64,000 nucleotides of DNA from DATBGO01 sp963785765 (GTDB taxonomy: Bacteria > Actinomycetota > Actinomycetes > Streptosporangiales > Streptosporangiaceae), in the NCBI GenBank assembly GCA_963785765.1, contig CAWAWM010000003.1:124001-188000 (forward strand), given 5' to 3'. Positions within the stretch are counted from its first letter, which is position 1; every line of letters begins with the position of its first letter. The notes below the pieces were generated by a model. That model saw nothing but the letters and a program-made list of their open reading frames with translations. It did no database searches and was not told the origin of the DNA. Shown here in pieces: positions 8,308-17,050 of this stretch. The translations under genes were made by a program, and so were the position numbers.

Positions 8308-9239
8308 GCGCCACCGCCGCAACCTCAGCCAAGCCGGCCGCAGGCTCCGTGACCGCCAGGGCACCGCTGCCGCGGCTGCGCCGCAACCCGTGGGGCCACC
8401 CCTGGTTCCTCGAGGGGTTCACCTGGCTCTACCTGATCTGGTCGATCGTGCCGATCGCGCTCGCGGTGCTGTTCTCCTTTAACAACGGTAAGTCGCAGAG
8501 CGCCTGGCAGGGCTTCTCCATGCGCTGGTACTACGCCGACCCGGTGAACTCGGTCCTGCATGACGAGCAGCTGCGGCTGGCGGTCATCCAGACGCTGCGG
8601 CTGTCGGCCTACACCACGCTGATCGCGGTGCCGCTGGGCGTGGCGTTCGCGCTCGGCATCAACAGGTGGCGCAGCTACACCTCGGCGAGCTTCAACTTCG
8701 TGATGATCCTCTCGTTCGTCATCCCTGAGCTCATCTTCGGCGTCGCGATGTTCTTCATGTTCACGTCGCTGTTCACGTCCGTGGGCCTCGGCACGCTAGC
8801 CGAGACGCTCGCCCTGGTCACCTGGAATGTCAGCTGGCCCGCGATTATCGTCCAGGCCCGGCTGGTGACGATCGGGAGACAATACGAGGAGGCGTCAGCC
8901 GACCTCGGCTCGACGCAACTGCAGACCATGCGGCGGGTGATGCTGCCGCTGCTCACCCCGGCCATCTTCGCCAGCGCGGTCCTGGTCTTCTCCAGCGTGA
9001 TCGACGACTTCGTGATCGTGGACCTGCTGAACTCCAACGCGGCGAACACGCCGATGTCGGTGTACATCTATTCGCAGCAGCACGGCGGCAACGGCGGCCC
9101 GGCCCTTAACGCCCTCGGCACGATCATGCTGGTGATGTCGTTCGTGATCGCGACGGTCGGGTACTTCGGCTACCGCTTCATGACCCGCGGTGAGCGCAGC
9201 GACCGGCAGGAAGCCCTGTCCACGATCGCCGGGATCTGA
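8304..9239 (+). CDS. ABC transporter permease, PotC-like
   Basis: 311 aa from GTG 8304, translationally coupled to the upstream permease. A ~30-residue cytoplasmic tail precedes six transmembrane segments; the EAA loop reads YEEASADLGSTQLQTMRRVMLP. It is the second channel subunit (PotC/PotI type). The gene faces the ATPase gene across a 96-bp gap filled by a 15-bp repeat array. Confidence 0.9.
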   Translation: MSATAATSAKPAAGSVTARAPLPRLRRNPWGHPWFLEGFTWLYLIWSIVPIALAVLFSFNNGKSQSAWQGFSMRWYYADPVNSVLHDEQLRLAVIQTLRLSAYTTLIAVPLGVAFALGINRWRSYTSASFNFVMILSFVIPELIFGVAMFFMFTSLFTSVGLGTLAETLALVTWNVSWPAIIVQARLVTIGRQYEEASADLGSTQLQTMRRVMLPLLTPAIFASAVLVFSSVIDDFVIVDLLNSNAANTPMSVYIYSQQHGGNGGPALNALGTIMLVMSFVIATVGYFGYRFMTRGERSDRQEALSTIAGI

Positions 9240-9288
9240 CCGCCCGGACTGGCCGGCCCGCGCAGGCGCCGGCCGCCGGGCCCGGCGC

Positions 9289-9348
9289 CGTTTCTGACCC
9301 GGACGTTTCTGACCCGGGCGTTTCTGACCGGGGCGTTACTGAGTCAGC
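9289..9348. repeat. 15-bp tandem repeat between convergent transporter genes
   Basis: Four copies of CGTTTCTGACCCGGG-like units; the last runs into the 3' end of the ATPase gene (stop at 9336-9338). Such arrays directly after stop codons recur through this window. Confidence 0.8.
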
Positions 9349-10466
9349 TGCAGGCCGGTATCGGCAGGATCGGTCGTGGCCGTCTCGGCGGGGCCGGTGT
9401 CGGCGAGCACCCGGAGGGCATCCGGGGCCAGGAACGTGTGCACCGGGGTGCCCTGCGCCAGCCGGGTATGTGAGCCGTCGTTCTGAACCAGCGCCTGGAG
9501 TAGCTCCCCAGGCGCCAGCCTGAGCATGACCTGGGTAGCCGACCCGACGTAGATCAGCCGCTCCACCATGGCCGGCACCCGGTTGGGCCCCGGGGAGCCG
9601 AACGGCTCGATCCGGACCCGTTCGGGCCGGATCACGCAGTAGGCCTTGCCCAGATCGTCGGCCGTTCCCTGCTCGACGGTGAGCGCGGACTCGCCGAGCC
9701 GCACCTGGCACTGGGCGGCCTGGCGCTCGACCACCTCGACCTGCATGAGATTCGACACGCCCAGGAAATCCGCCACATACGTGTCCGTGGGCTCCTCATA
9801 GATCTCGTGCGGGTCGCCGATCTGGACGATCTTGCCGTTGCGCATGACCGCCACCCGGTCGGACATGGTCAGCGCCTCTTCCTGGTCGTGGGTGACGTAC
9901 AGGAAGGTGATGCCGACCCGCTCCTGCAGCGCCTTGAGCTCGACCTTCAGCGACCGGCGGAGCTTGGCGTCCAGGGCGCCGAGCGGCTCGTCGAGCAGCA
10001 GCACGGCCGGGTTGAGGACCAGCGCCCTGGCCAGGGCCACCCGCTGCTGCTGGCCGCCGGACAGCTGGCCGGGGCGGCGCTTGGCGAACGCGCCCATATG
10101 GACCAGCTCGATCGCCTCGTGGACCCGGGACTGCAGCTCCTTCTTGTCCAGCTTCCGGTTCCGCAGCCCGAAGGCCACGTTGTCGAACACGGTCAGGAAC
10201 GGGAACAGCGCGTAGCTCTGGAACACCGTGTTGACGTTGCGCTTGTTGGGCGGAACCATCGTCACGTCCACGTCGTCGAGCAGAACCCGGCCGGACGTCG
10301 GCTGCTCAAAGCCCGCGATCAGCCGCAGCGTGGTCGTCTTGCCGCACCCAGACGGGCCGAGCAGGGAGAAGAACTCACCGCTCGGGACGGTCAGGTCAAT
10401 GTCATCGACGGCGAGCTCAACAAAGCGCTTGGTCAGCGAGACGAGCTGGATCTGTCCACCGGCCAC
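9336..10466 (-). CDS. ABC transporter ATP-binding protein, PotA-like
   Basis: 376 aa from GTG 10466. Walker A GPSGCGKTT, Q-loop VFQSYALFP, signature LSGGQQQRVALARAL, Walker B VLLLDEPLGALD, and H-loop VTHDQEEA are intact. A C-terminal TOBE-type domain (~240-350) follows, as in PotA. It pairs with the permeases at 7372-9239 although on the opposite strand, and starts only 3 nt after the TetR gene stop, so ATPase and regulator are co-transcribed. The ATPase is thus under direct feedback from the regulator promoter region at 11169-11209. Confidence 0.92.
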   Translation of the reverse strand: MAGGQIQLVSLTKRFVELAVDDIDLTVPSGEFFSLLGPSGCGKTTTLRLIAGFEQPTSGRVLLDDVDVTMVPPNKRNVNTVFQSYALFPFLTVFDNVAFGLRNRKLDKKELQSRVHEAIELVHMGAFAKRRPGQLSGGQQQRVALARALVLNPAVLLLDEPLGALDAKLRRSLKVELKALQERVGITFLYVTHDQEEALTMSDRVAVMRNGKIVQIGDPHEIYEEPTDTYVADFLGVSNLMQVEVVERQAAQCQVRLGESALTVEQGTADDLGKAYCVIRPERVRIEPFGSPGPNRVPAMVERLIYVGSATQVMLRLAPGELLQALVQNDGSHTRLAQGTPVHTFLAPDALRVLADTGPAETATTDPADTGLQLTQ

Positions 10467-10469
10467 CGC

Positions 10470-11156
10470 TCACTCCCCTCTCGGACTGCTCCCCGCCGCG
10501 CGCCCGCGCCCGCTGGGAGCCCACTCGAACCCTAGCTGGTCCGCCGCGAAGCGCATGCTCAGCTCGAACGCGGTCACCGGGTCGACCACCGGATCATCGA
10601 GCGCCATCTGGATGGCCAGCCCGTCCAGCAGCACCGACAGGTGGATGACAAAGGTGTCCGGGTCGGCGCCGCTGAACTCCCCGGCCTGCTGGCCTTCGGC
10701 CACCAGCGACCTGAGCGTCTCCCGCCAGCGCTCGTCGGACTTCTGCCGGACCGCGGCCACCTCGGCGTTCCTGGCCGCCTGGGCCCAGAAATCCAGCCAG
10801 ATCAGCCATGAGTAGTCCACGCCGGGGTCCGCCTCCGGCAGGCAGGTCATGGCGACGATCTCCTCGATCTTCGCGACGACGGTCGGCAGCCCCGCCACCC
10901 GGCGCTGCCCGTTGATATACCAGCTGTCCTCGGCGTACCTGATGGCCTCGGTCAGCAGTTGGTCCTTGGTCTTGAAGTAGTAGATGACCAGCGCCGGGCT
11001 TATCCCGATCCGCTCGGCCACATCGGCGATCCTGGTTTCCGGGTAACCGCGCTCGGAGATGACTTGAAGCGCCGCGCGCAGCATCTGCTCGCGGCGCTGG
11101 TCGGCGGTGCCCGGTGTCACGACAGTGGCACCGGCCTGGTCGGTCATCGGCGACAT
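10470..11156 (-). CDS. TetR/AcrR-family repressor, proposed master regulator of the regulon
   Basis: 228 aa. The TetR N-terminal HTH is clear: QMLRAALQVISERGYPETRI, ADVAERIGISPALVIYYFKTK, DQLLTEAIRYAE. The C-terminal ligand domain resembles the BetI-like TetR_C_6 group (SWLIWLDFWAQAARNAEVAAV; DTFVIHLSVLLDGLAIQMAL). It is divergent from the FAD oxidoreductase gene, with a perfect GACTGAACATTCAGTC at 11194-11209 between them, and is followed by the transporter ATPase gene. The same palindrome at four other promoters in this window suggests it controls them all (inference). Confidence 0.9.
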   Translation of the reverse strand: MSPMTDQAGATVVTPGTADQRREQMLRAALQVISERGYPETRIADVAERIGISPALVIYYFKTKDQLLTEAIRYAEDSWYINGQRRVAGLPTVVAKIEEIVAMTCLPEADPGVDYSWLIWLDFWAQAARNAEVAAVRQKSDERWRETLRSLVAEGQQAGEFSGADPDTFVIHLSVLLDGLAIQMALDDPVVDPVTAFELSMRFAADQLGFEWAPSGRGRAAGSSPRGE

Positions 11157-11168
11157 CCTCCCGGCCTC

Positions 11169-11214
11169 TTGTCGATACCGTAGCAGGTTTCTAGACTGAA
11201 CATTCAGTCAGTCT
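11169..11214 (+). promoter_or_regulatory. Divergent promoter with perfect TetR operator
   Basis: TTGTCG (11169-11174), 17 bp, TAGACT (11192-11197), with GACTGAACATTCAGTC at 11194-11209, an exact 7+7 inverted repeat. It lies between the TetR gene and the FAD oxidoreductase gene, so it can autoregulate one and repress the other. Confidence 0.8.
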
Positions 11215-11256
11215 GATCTTGCGGGCTCATGACCGCAACTCAAGGAAGGCGGATCC

Positions 11257-12903
11257 ATGACCGCAACATACGACGCCATCGTGGTGGGCGGCGGGCACAA
11301 CGGCTTGGTCGCCGCCGCATACCTGGGCCGATCCGGCGCCCGCACCCTCGTGCTCGAGGGCAGGCACAAGACCGGCGGCGCGGCCACCACCGAGGCGCCG
11401 TGGCCGGACGCGCCCGAGTACAAGGTCACCCGGCTCTCCTACGTCATGAGCTTGCTGCCACCGACCATCATCTCGGAACTTGACCTGGCCCGTCATGGTT
11501 ACAAGATCTACCCGATGGGACCGTATTACCAGGCCTTTCCCGAAGGTGGGTCTATCAAGCTGTTCGCCGATGACGCCAAGCGCAATCATGAAGAAGTGTC
11601 AAAGTGGTCGAAAAAGGACGCCGATGCCATGCCGCGCTGGGACGCCTGGCTGGCGGGCCTGGCCGACATCCTCGGCCCGCTGCTGCTCACGGTGCCGCCC
11701 GCGATCGGCTCGCGCCGGCCGCGCGACCTGGCCGGGACCCTGCAGCTGGCCTGGCGCAACCGCGGCCTGGATGTGCGCACGGTCGCGGACGTGACCAGGC
11801 TGATGACGATGAGCATCGCCGACCTGCTGGACGACTGGTTCGAATCCCCGCAGATCAAGGGCGCGCTGGCGGTCAACGGCGTGATCGGGACGTGGGCCGG
11901 CCCGTACGCGCCTGGCACCGCCTACGTGATGGCCCACCACTCCATCGGTGACGTCGGTGACGGTCACCTCGGTAACTGGGGCTTCCAGGAGGGCGGCATG
12001 GGCGGCGTCTCGGCCGCCATCGAGGCGGCCGCGCGGGTCCACGGGGCCGAGATCCGCACCGGTGCCCGGGTCGCCCGGGTGCTGGTGGAGGGCGACCGGG
12101 CAGTCGGCGTCGTGCTGGAGAACGGCGAGGAGATCCGGGCTCAGGTCGTGGTGTCCACGCTGCACCCGCGGACCGCCTTCCTGGAGCAGGTGGGCGCCGA
12201 GTACCTGCCCGGCGACTTCGTGTCCGACATCGACCACTGGAAGTCCCGCAGCGGCGTCGTGAAGATCAACCTGGCCCTGGCCGAGCTGCCGGACTTCACC
12301 GCCGACCCCGGCTCGCAGCTGCAGGAGCACCACACCGGCTCGGTCGAGATGGCGCCCACCATGGAGTACATCGAACGGGCCTTCCAGGACGCCCGTGAGG
12401 GCCGCCCCGCCCGGCTGCCGTTCAGCGACGGCGTGATCCCGACCACCTTCGACACCAAGCTGTGTCCCGAAGGCAGCCACATCATGTCGCTGTTCACCCA
12501 GTGGGTCCCCGAGGACTGGAACACCGAGCCGCACACCGAGGAGCTCGAGGCCTACGCGGACCGCATGATCGACTGCTACAACGAGCTGGCCCCGAACTTC
12601 AAGGCCTCGATCCTGCACCGCGACATCGTCGGGCCGTATCAGATGGAGCACGAGTACGGCCTGGTCGGCGGCAACATCTTCCACGGTGAGCTGTCCCTGG
12701 AGCAGCTGTTCCACATGCGGCCGGCCCCCGGCTACGCCGACTACCGGACCCCGCTGCGCGGGCTGTACTACGGCAGCTCGGCCACCCACGCCGGCGGCGG
12801 CGTCTGTGGCATCCCTGGCTGGCAGGCCGCCAAGGCCGCCATCGCGGACAAGAAGGCCGCGCGCCGGTCCGCGCAGCTGCGCAAGCTCTCCAGGCGGGCA
12901 TGA
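11257..12903 (+). CDS. NAD(P)/FAD-dependent oxidoreductase, phytoene-desaturase/PYROXD2-like
   Basis: 548 aa. N-terminal Rossmann FAD motif DAIVVGGGHNGLVAAAYLGRSG followed by LEGRHKTGGAATTE; C-terminal FAD-closing segment GLYYGSSATHAGGGVCGIPGWQAA. This is the amine-oxidase/phytoene-desaturase superfamily, in the group often called pyridine nucleotide-disulfide oxidoreductase domain-containing protein 2. The function of bacterial members is not established. GGAAGGCGG precedes ATG 11257. A copy of CATGACCGCAAC 28 bp upstream (11228) duplicates the start. It overlaps the next gene by ATGA, indicating coupled expression with the acyl-CoA synthetase. Confidence 0.88.
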   Translation: MTATYDAIVVGGGHNGLVAAAYLGRSGARTLVLEGRHKTGGAATTEAPWPDAPEYKVTRLSYVMSLLPPTIISELDLARHGYKIYPMGPYYQAFPEGGSIKLFADDAKRNHEEVSKWSKKDADAMPRWDAWLAGLADILGPLLLTVPPAIGSRRPRDLAGTLQLAWRNRGLDVRTVADVTRLMTMSIADLLDDWFESPQIKGALAVNGVIGTWAGPYAPGTAYVMAHHSIGDVGDGHLGNWGFQEGGMGGVSAAIEAAARVHGAEIRTGARVARVLVEGDRAVGVVLENGEEIRAQVVVSTLHPRTAFLEQVGAEYLPGDFVSDIDHWKSRSGVVKINLALAELPDFTADPGSQLQEHHTGSVEMAPTMEYIERAFQDAREGRPARLPFSDGVIPTTFDTKLCPEGSHIMSLFTQWVPEDWNTEPHTEELEAYADRMIDCYNELAPNFKASILHRDIVGPYQMEHEYGLVGGNIFHGELSLEQLFHMRPAPGYADYRTPLRGLYYGSSATHAGGGVCGIPGWQAAKAAIADKKAARRSAQLRKLSRRA

Positions 12904-15419
12904 CCGCGGACGTTGACCCCGAACGGATGACCGGCGCCCGCCCCGCCGGCCGGGCCGGGCTGGCCGCGATGCTGGCGGCCAGGAGCGTCGCGGTGGTCGG
13001 TGCGTCGCTGCGGCCGGGGACCTTCGGCCAGCGGATGCTCGCGGAAGTCGCCGCGAGCCGGTCGGGTCCGGAGATCTACCCGGTCAATCCGCGCTACCCG
13101 CAGATCGGCGGGCGGCGGTGCTATCCGTCGCTCGCCGACCTGCCAGGCCCGGTCGACCTGGTCCTGCTCGGGGTGCCCGACGCCGCGCTCGAGGCGCAGC
13201 TCTCGCTGGCCGCCCGCCGCGGTGACCGCTCCGCGGTCATCTTCGGCAACGCCCACGCGGACCCCGGCTCGGGTCACCGGCCGGGGCTGCGCGAGCGGCT
13301 GGCGGCGCTCGCCGCTTCGGCCGGCATGGAGCTGTGCGGTGCCGGTTGCATGGGCTTCGCCAACGTCACGCACGGCCTGCGCGCGATGGGCTACACCGAG
13401 CCTGATCCGCTGCCCGCGGGCCCGGTGGCGCTGGTGACCCACTCCGGGTCGGTGTTCTCCGCGATGCTTCGGCTGCGCCGGGCCATCGGGTTCACCCTCG
13501 CGGTCTCCTCCGGCCAGGAACTCGTCACCACCGCGCCGTCCTACCTCGACTACGCCCTCGGGATGCCCGAGACCCGGGTGCTCGCGCTGGTCCTGGAGGC
13601 GATCCGGCAGCCGGCGCTGCTCCGCCGGGTGCTCGCCCGGGCCGCCGAACGCGACATTCCCGTCATTCTCCTCACCGTCGGCGACTCGGCCCGCGGCGCG
13701 ATGATGGTGGCGGCCCACTCCGGCGCGCTCGCGGCCGCGGACGGCGGCTGGGAGGCGCTCAGCCGGGCCTACGGCGTACACCGGGTCGGCGACCTGGCCG
13801 AACTGACTGACACCCTGGAACTGTTTGCCATCGGCCGCCGCCCGCCCCGGCAGCCGTCCAGGCCGGCCGGTCAGCGGCTGGCCGACCACCCGACCGCCGA
13901 TCGCCACCCGGATGCGCAGGTCCCGGCCGCCGGTCCGGAGCCCGGCACAGCGACAGCGCCCGGCACAGCGACAGCGCCCGGCACAACGACAGCGCCCGGC
14001 ACAGCGACAGCGCCCGGCATCGCGACGGTCCATGACTCCGGGCTGGAACGGGCTCATGCCACCGATCTCGCCGAGCAGCTGGGGGTGCCGTTCGCCCAGC
14101 TCAGCGACGCGACCAGGGCGCGGCTGGCCGAACTGCTCGATCCGGGCCTTGAGCCCGGCAACCCGCTCGACGTGTGGGGGACCGGGGCCGACACCGTAGG
14201 ACTGTTCGCCGATTCGCTGGCCGCGCTGGCTGACGACCCGTCGGTGGCGGCGGTCGCGCTCGCCGTGGACCTGGTCAATGAGCTGGACGGGGACGACTCC
14301 TATCCGCAAGCGGCCCTGGCGGCGGCCGGGCGCACCGACAAGCCGCTGGTCATCCTCAGCAACCTGCCCAGCGCCATCGACCAGGATGTCGCGGCGCAGC
14401 TCCGGCGGGCGGCAATCCCGGTCCTGGAAGGCTTGCGCAGCGGCCTGCTCGCGCTCGGTCACCTGCTCGACCACACCGTGCTCGACCACACCGTGCCCGA
14501 CCACACCGTGCCCGATCACACCGTGCCCGATCACACCGTGCCCGACTGCACCGTGCTTGATCACACCGTGCTCGGTGACACCGTGCCCGATGGCCCTGTG
14601 CTCGATGGCCCTGTGCTCGACGACCCTGGCGCCCGATCCCGTTACGAAGCCGGTTCGGGCACCGCCGTCGCACCCGGCACGGTGGCGGCCGGCCCAGCCG
14701 TGGCGAACCCAGCCGGCCAGGCCGGCGACGAGGACCGCCGGCGGCGCGGGCTGGCCATCCTGGCGGCTGACCCGGCCGGCGGCGCGCCGCTGCTTGACCT
14801 GCTGCGGGAGTACGGAATCGCCGCCGCCCGCGCGGAGCCGGCCGACAGCGCCGAGGGGACCCTCTCGGCAGCCGGGCTGATCGGGTACCCGGTCGTCCTG
14901 AAAACCGACGAGCCGACTGTCCAGCACAAGTCGGACGCCGGGGGCGTCGTGCTCGGCGTCGGCGGACCCGCCGAGCTGGCCGCCGCCTACGCCGACCTGG
15001 CCGCCAGGCTCGGCCCCCGGGTGCTGGTCTGCGAGACCGTACCGCCCGGTGTCGAGCTGGCCCTCGGCATCGCCCATGACCCCGCGCTCGGCCCGCTGAT
15101 CGTGGTGGGGGCGGGCGGCGTGCTCGTCGAGGCCATCGCCGACCGGGCGGTCGCACTGCCGCCGGTCAGCGAGCAGACCGCCCGCCGGCTGCTCAGCGAG
15201 CTGCGGATCAGCCGCCTGCTGGCCGGGTTCCGCGGCGCGCCGCCCGCCGACCTCGACTCGGTTGTCCGCGCGATCACCGGAGTGTCCGCACTCGCTGTCG
15301 AGCTGGGCGGCGAGCTCGCGGCGCTCGACGTCAACCCGCTCATCTGCGGGCCCGCTGGCGCCGTAGCGGTCGACGCGCTCGCGATTGGCATCCCCGGCCC
15401 CGCCGCCCAGGAAAGCTGA
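12900..15419 (+). CDS. ADP-forming acyl-CoA synthetase (acetate-CoA ligase type), fused alpha/beta
   Basis: 839 aa. Order: CoA-binding Rossmann domain (~20-130, SVAVVGASLRPGTFGQ), two succinyl-CoA-ligase-like flavodoxin domains (ALVTHSGSVFSAML; AAHSGALAAADGG with the likely phospho-His near 273), and an ATP-grasp domain (~620-835: GYPVVLKTDEPTVQHKSDAG, ALGIAHDPALGPLIVVGAGG, LDVNPLI). These enzymes interconvert acyl-CoA + ADP + Pi and acid + ATP + CoA. Two low-complexity arrays are inserted: TATAPG repeats (~349-376) and DHTVP repeats (~523-577). Translationally coupled to the FAD oxidoreductase, so it may activate or de-esterify its product. Confidence 0.85.
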   Translation: MTADVDPERMTGARPAGRAGLAAMLAARSVAVVGASLRPGTFGQRMLAEVAASRSGPEIYPVNPRYPQIGGRRCYPSLADLPGPVDLVLLGVPDAALEAQLSLAARRGDRSAVIFGNAHADPGSGHRPGLRERLAALAASAGMELCGAGCMGFANVTHGLRAMGYTEPDPLPAGPVALVTHSGSVFSAMLRLRRAIGFTLAVSSGQELVTTAPSYLDYALGMPETRVLALVLEAIRQPALLRRVLARAAERDIPVILLTVGDSARGAMMVAAHSGALAAADGGWEALSRAYGVHRVGDLAELTDTLELFAIGRRPPRQPSRPAGQRLADHPTADRHPDAQVPAAGPEPGTATAPGTATAPGTTTAPGTATAPGIATVHDSGLERAHATDLAEQLGVPFAQLSDATRARLAELLDPGLEPGNPLDVWGTGADTVGLFADSLAALADDPSVAAVALAVDLVNELDGDDSYPQAALAAAGRTDKPLVILSNLPSAIDQDVAAQLRRAAIPVLEGLRSGLLALGHLLDHTVLDHTVPDHTVPDHTVPDHTVPDCTVLDHTVLGDTVPDGPVLDGPVLDDPGARSRYEAGSGTAVAPGTVAAGPAVANPAGQAGDEDRRRRGLAILAADPAGGAPLLDLLREYGIAAARAEPADSAEGTLSAAGLIGYPVVLKTDEPTVQHKSDAGGVVLGVGGPAELAAAYADLAARLGPRVLVCETVPPGVELALGIAHDPALGPLIVVGAGGVLVEAIADRAVALPPVSEQTARRLLSELRISRLLAGFRGAPPADLDSVVRAITGVSALAVELGGELAALDVNPLICGPAGAVAVDALAIGIPGPAAQES
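13944..14027 (+). repeat. 18-bp coding tandem repeat (GTATAP array)
   Basis: Four copies of GGCACAGCGACAGCGCCC plus a degenerate fifth, in frame in the acyl-CoA synthetase gene, falling between the second and third domains. Confidence 0.85.
14460..14630 (+). repeat. 15-bp coding tandem repeat (DHTVP array)
   Basis: About ten copies of GACCACACCGTGCCC-type units encode DHTVP/DHTVL, decaying to DGPVL at the 3' end. In frame and in the linker before the ATP-grasp domain. Confidence 0.9.
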
Positions 15420-15423
15420 CCCG

Positions 15424-15474
15424 CCCAGACAGCCAGCCCGCCCACACAGCCAGCCCGTCCAGGCAGCCGACCGT
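15424..15474. repeat. 17-bp intergenic repeat after the acyl-CoA synthetase
   Basis: Three diverged copies of CCCAGACAGCCAGCCCG begin 4 nt after the stop codon. A second set of AGCTCAGCCTT-type units lies at 15513-15570, on the far side of the hairpin at 15479-15515. Confidence 0.65.
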
Positions 15475-15478
15475 AGAC

Positions 15479-15515
15479 GGCTGGCCCGCCCAGGGTTTTC
15501 CCGGGCGGGCCAGCC
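15479..15515. terminator. Strong bidirectional hairpin between convergent genes
   Basis: A 13-bp perfect arm GGCTGGCCCGCCC pairs with GGGCGGGCCAGCC; inside it GGG-TTTT-CCC extends the stem to 16 bp with one bulged A. No U-tract follows, as is common in high-GC actinobacteria. It separates the acyl-CoA synthetase from the convergent L,D-transpeptidase. Confidence 0.8.
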
Positions 15516-15571
15516 TTGGTCAGCTCAGCCTTGGCCAGCTCAGCCTTCGGCTCAGTTCAGCCTTCGGCAGC

Positions 15572-16921
15572 TCAGGCCGAGTCGGCATTGTGCGGGTGTG
15601 GCGCCTCGAGCGGAGAACTCGCGTGCAGGGGTGCCAGCGTGTCCGGCTGGACGAACGAGCTGCCGTCCGGGCCAGCCACGACCGCCTCGTGCAGCGCGCT
15701 GCCCTTCAGCAGCTGCTTCCAGGACAGGAACCACTCGGTCCAGCCGTTGTCCCAGGTGCCCGCGACCGGGCTGCTGGTGACGGTGACCGGATCGCCGGGC
15801 AGTTCCATGTTGTAGTAGATCTCGGCGTGCTCGGGCGAGGTGTTGACGCAGCCGTGGCTGACGTTGACGTAACCCTGCTCCCCCACCGACCAGTAGGCGT
15901 CGTGGATGTAGACGCCGCTCCAGGTGAAACGGACCGCCCACGGCACCCAGAGCGCGTAGCCGGGACCCTTCATGAACGTCGGGTTGGCCTTCTCGATGGT
16001 CAGGTAGGTCCCGTTCGCGGTGTCGTCGCCGGGCCGGCCGGTGCTGATCGGCCAGTCACCGAAGAGCTTCTTCCTGTAGTACACCTGCATGTAATGCGAG
16101 GTCGTGCTGGCCACCACGATCAGCGAGGACCCGATGTAGAACTTCTGGTGCAGGTTGCGGACGCCGTAGACGCCGTTGGCCCCCTCCACCCCGGTGAAGT
16201 GCCCCGCGAAGCTCACCGTGGTGTGCCCGGGCCAGTAGACGCGAGGCCGGAACTCCACCGTCTCGTTACCGTCCCAGTACCAGGCGCCCTCCACGGGCTT
16301 GGACGTACGCAGGCTCAGCGAGCGCTCGATGGCGGCCTTGTGCGTGATCGGGCGGTTGAACGTCAGCACGATCGGCATGCCGACGCCGTAGCTCTGCCCG
16401 GCGCCCTCCATGATCGTGGCGGTGAACGTCTTGCGCGGCTTCAGCACCCGGAACGAGCTGGTCATGACGACCTTCTTGTTCCCGGCACCGACCGCGGTGG
16501 CCGTCACCGTGTAGGTGTGCGACGGGTCGAGCAGCCCCTCGCTGTGCCAGACTGTGCCCTTGAGGCTGAGCTGGCCAGCGACGGAGTCGCCGACGTCCTG
16601 GACGACCACGTTCCGCAGCTTCCCGTGAGCCACCGTGACCGTGACTCCCGCGCTGGGACGGACGCCCTGGGCCCCGCTCCCCGGCGTGATCGTCACCTTT
16701 GCAGCCGGCGGCGGCTTGCTCGCACCTAGACCTGAACAGGCGGCCGCCGCCAGGACCAGCGCGGCCCCCGCTGCCGTGATAACCATCCGGCAGCCCGATC
16801 GGCCAAAACCGGTATCGCTGTGATTCACCCCGAAAACCCCCGACCTATCCCCTGCGACCTCACCCCCCGATGAGGCCAGGACCTTTCCCAGCGGAGAGGT
16901 ACCCTTTGCATTGGTCGGCAT
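15572..16921 (-). CDS. L,D-transpeptidase lipoprotein with Ig-like domains (LdtMt2-like)
   Basis: 449 aa from the longest start; a downstream start near V32 or M46 is possible. The lipobox LAAAAC (C62) follows a hydrophobic segment, so it is a membrane-anchored lipoprotein. Two Ig-like domains (~70-280) precede the YkuD catalytic domain: SSLIVVASTTSHYMQVYY, GTYLTIEKANPTFMKG, GVYIHDAYWSVGEQG and the active-site motif VSHGCVNTS (Cys about 358). A short C-terminal module follows. By family it makes 3-3 cross-links in peptidoglycan. It stands alone, convergent with the acyl-CoA synthetase and divergent from the S9 peptidase. Confidence 0.92.
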   Translation of the reverse strand: MPTNAKGTSPLGKVLASSGGEVAGDRSGVFGVNHSDTGFGRSGCRMVITAAGAALVLAAAACSGLGASKPPPAAKVTITPGSGAQGVRPSAGVTVTVAHGKLRNVVVQDVGDSVAGQLSLKGTVWHSEGLLDPSHTYTVTATAVGAGNKKVVMTSSFRVLKPRKTFTATIMEGAGQSYGVGMPIVLTFNRPITHKAAIERSLSLRTSKPVEGAWYWDGNETVEFRPRVYWPGHTTVSFAGHFTGVEGANGVYGVRNLHQKFYIGSSLIVVASTTSHYMQVYYRKKLFGDWPISTGRPGDDTANGTYLTIEKANPTFMKGPGYALWVPWAVRFTWSGVYIHDAYWSVGEQGYVNVSHGCVNTSPEHAEIYYNMELPGDPVTVTSSPVAGTWDNGWTEWFLSWKQLLKGSALHEAVVAGPDGSSFVQPDTLAPLHASSPLEAPHPHNADSA

Positions 16922-17050
16922 GCACGTTCAGCCCTTTGCCGACTCATTCGTGGTTTATTCGTGGCTCGTTCATTGCCAGCGTTTATGCCTCCGTTGTCCT
17001 GGCCTTCTCCAGGCCGCGCTCATGCGCATAGGTCGTGGCAGAGTGTGGTT

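Noticed and set aside
12768..15077. 769-aa minus-strand ORF opposite the acyl-CoA synthetase
   Set aside because: Antisense frame kept open by high GC; composition is Arg/Gly/Gln-rich with no recognisable motif, while the plus strand encodes a complete enzyme.
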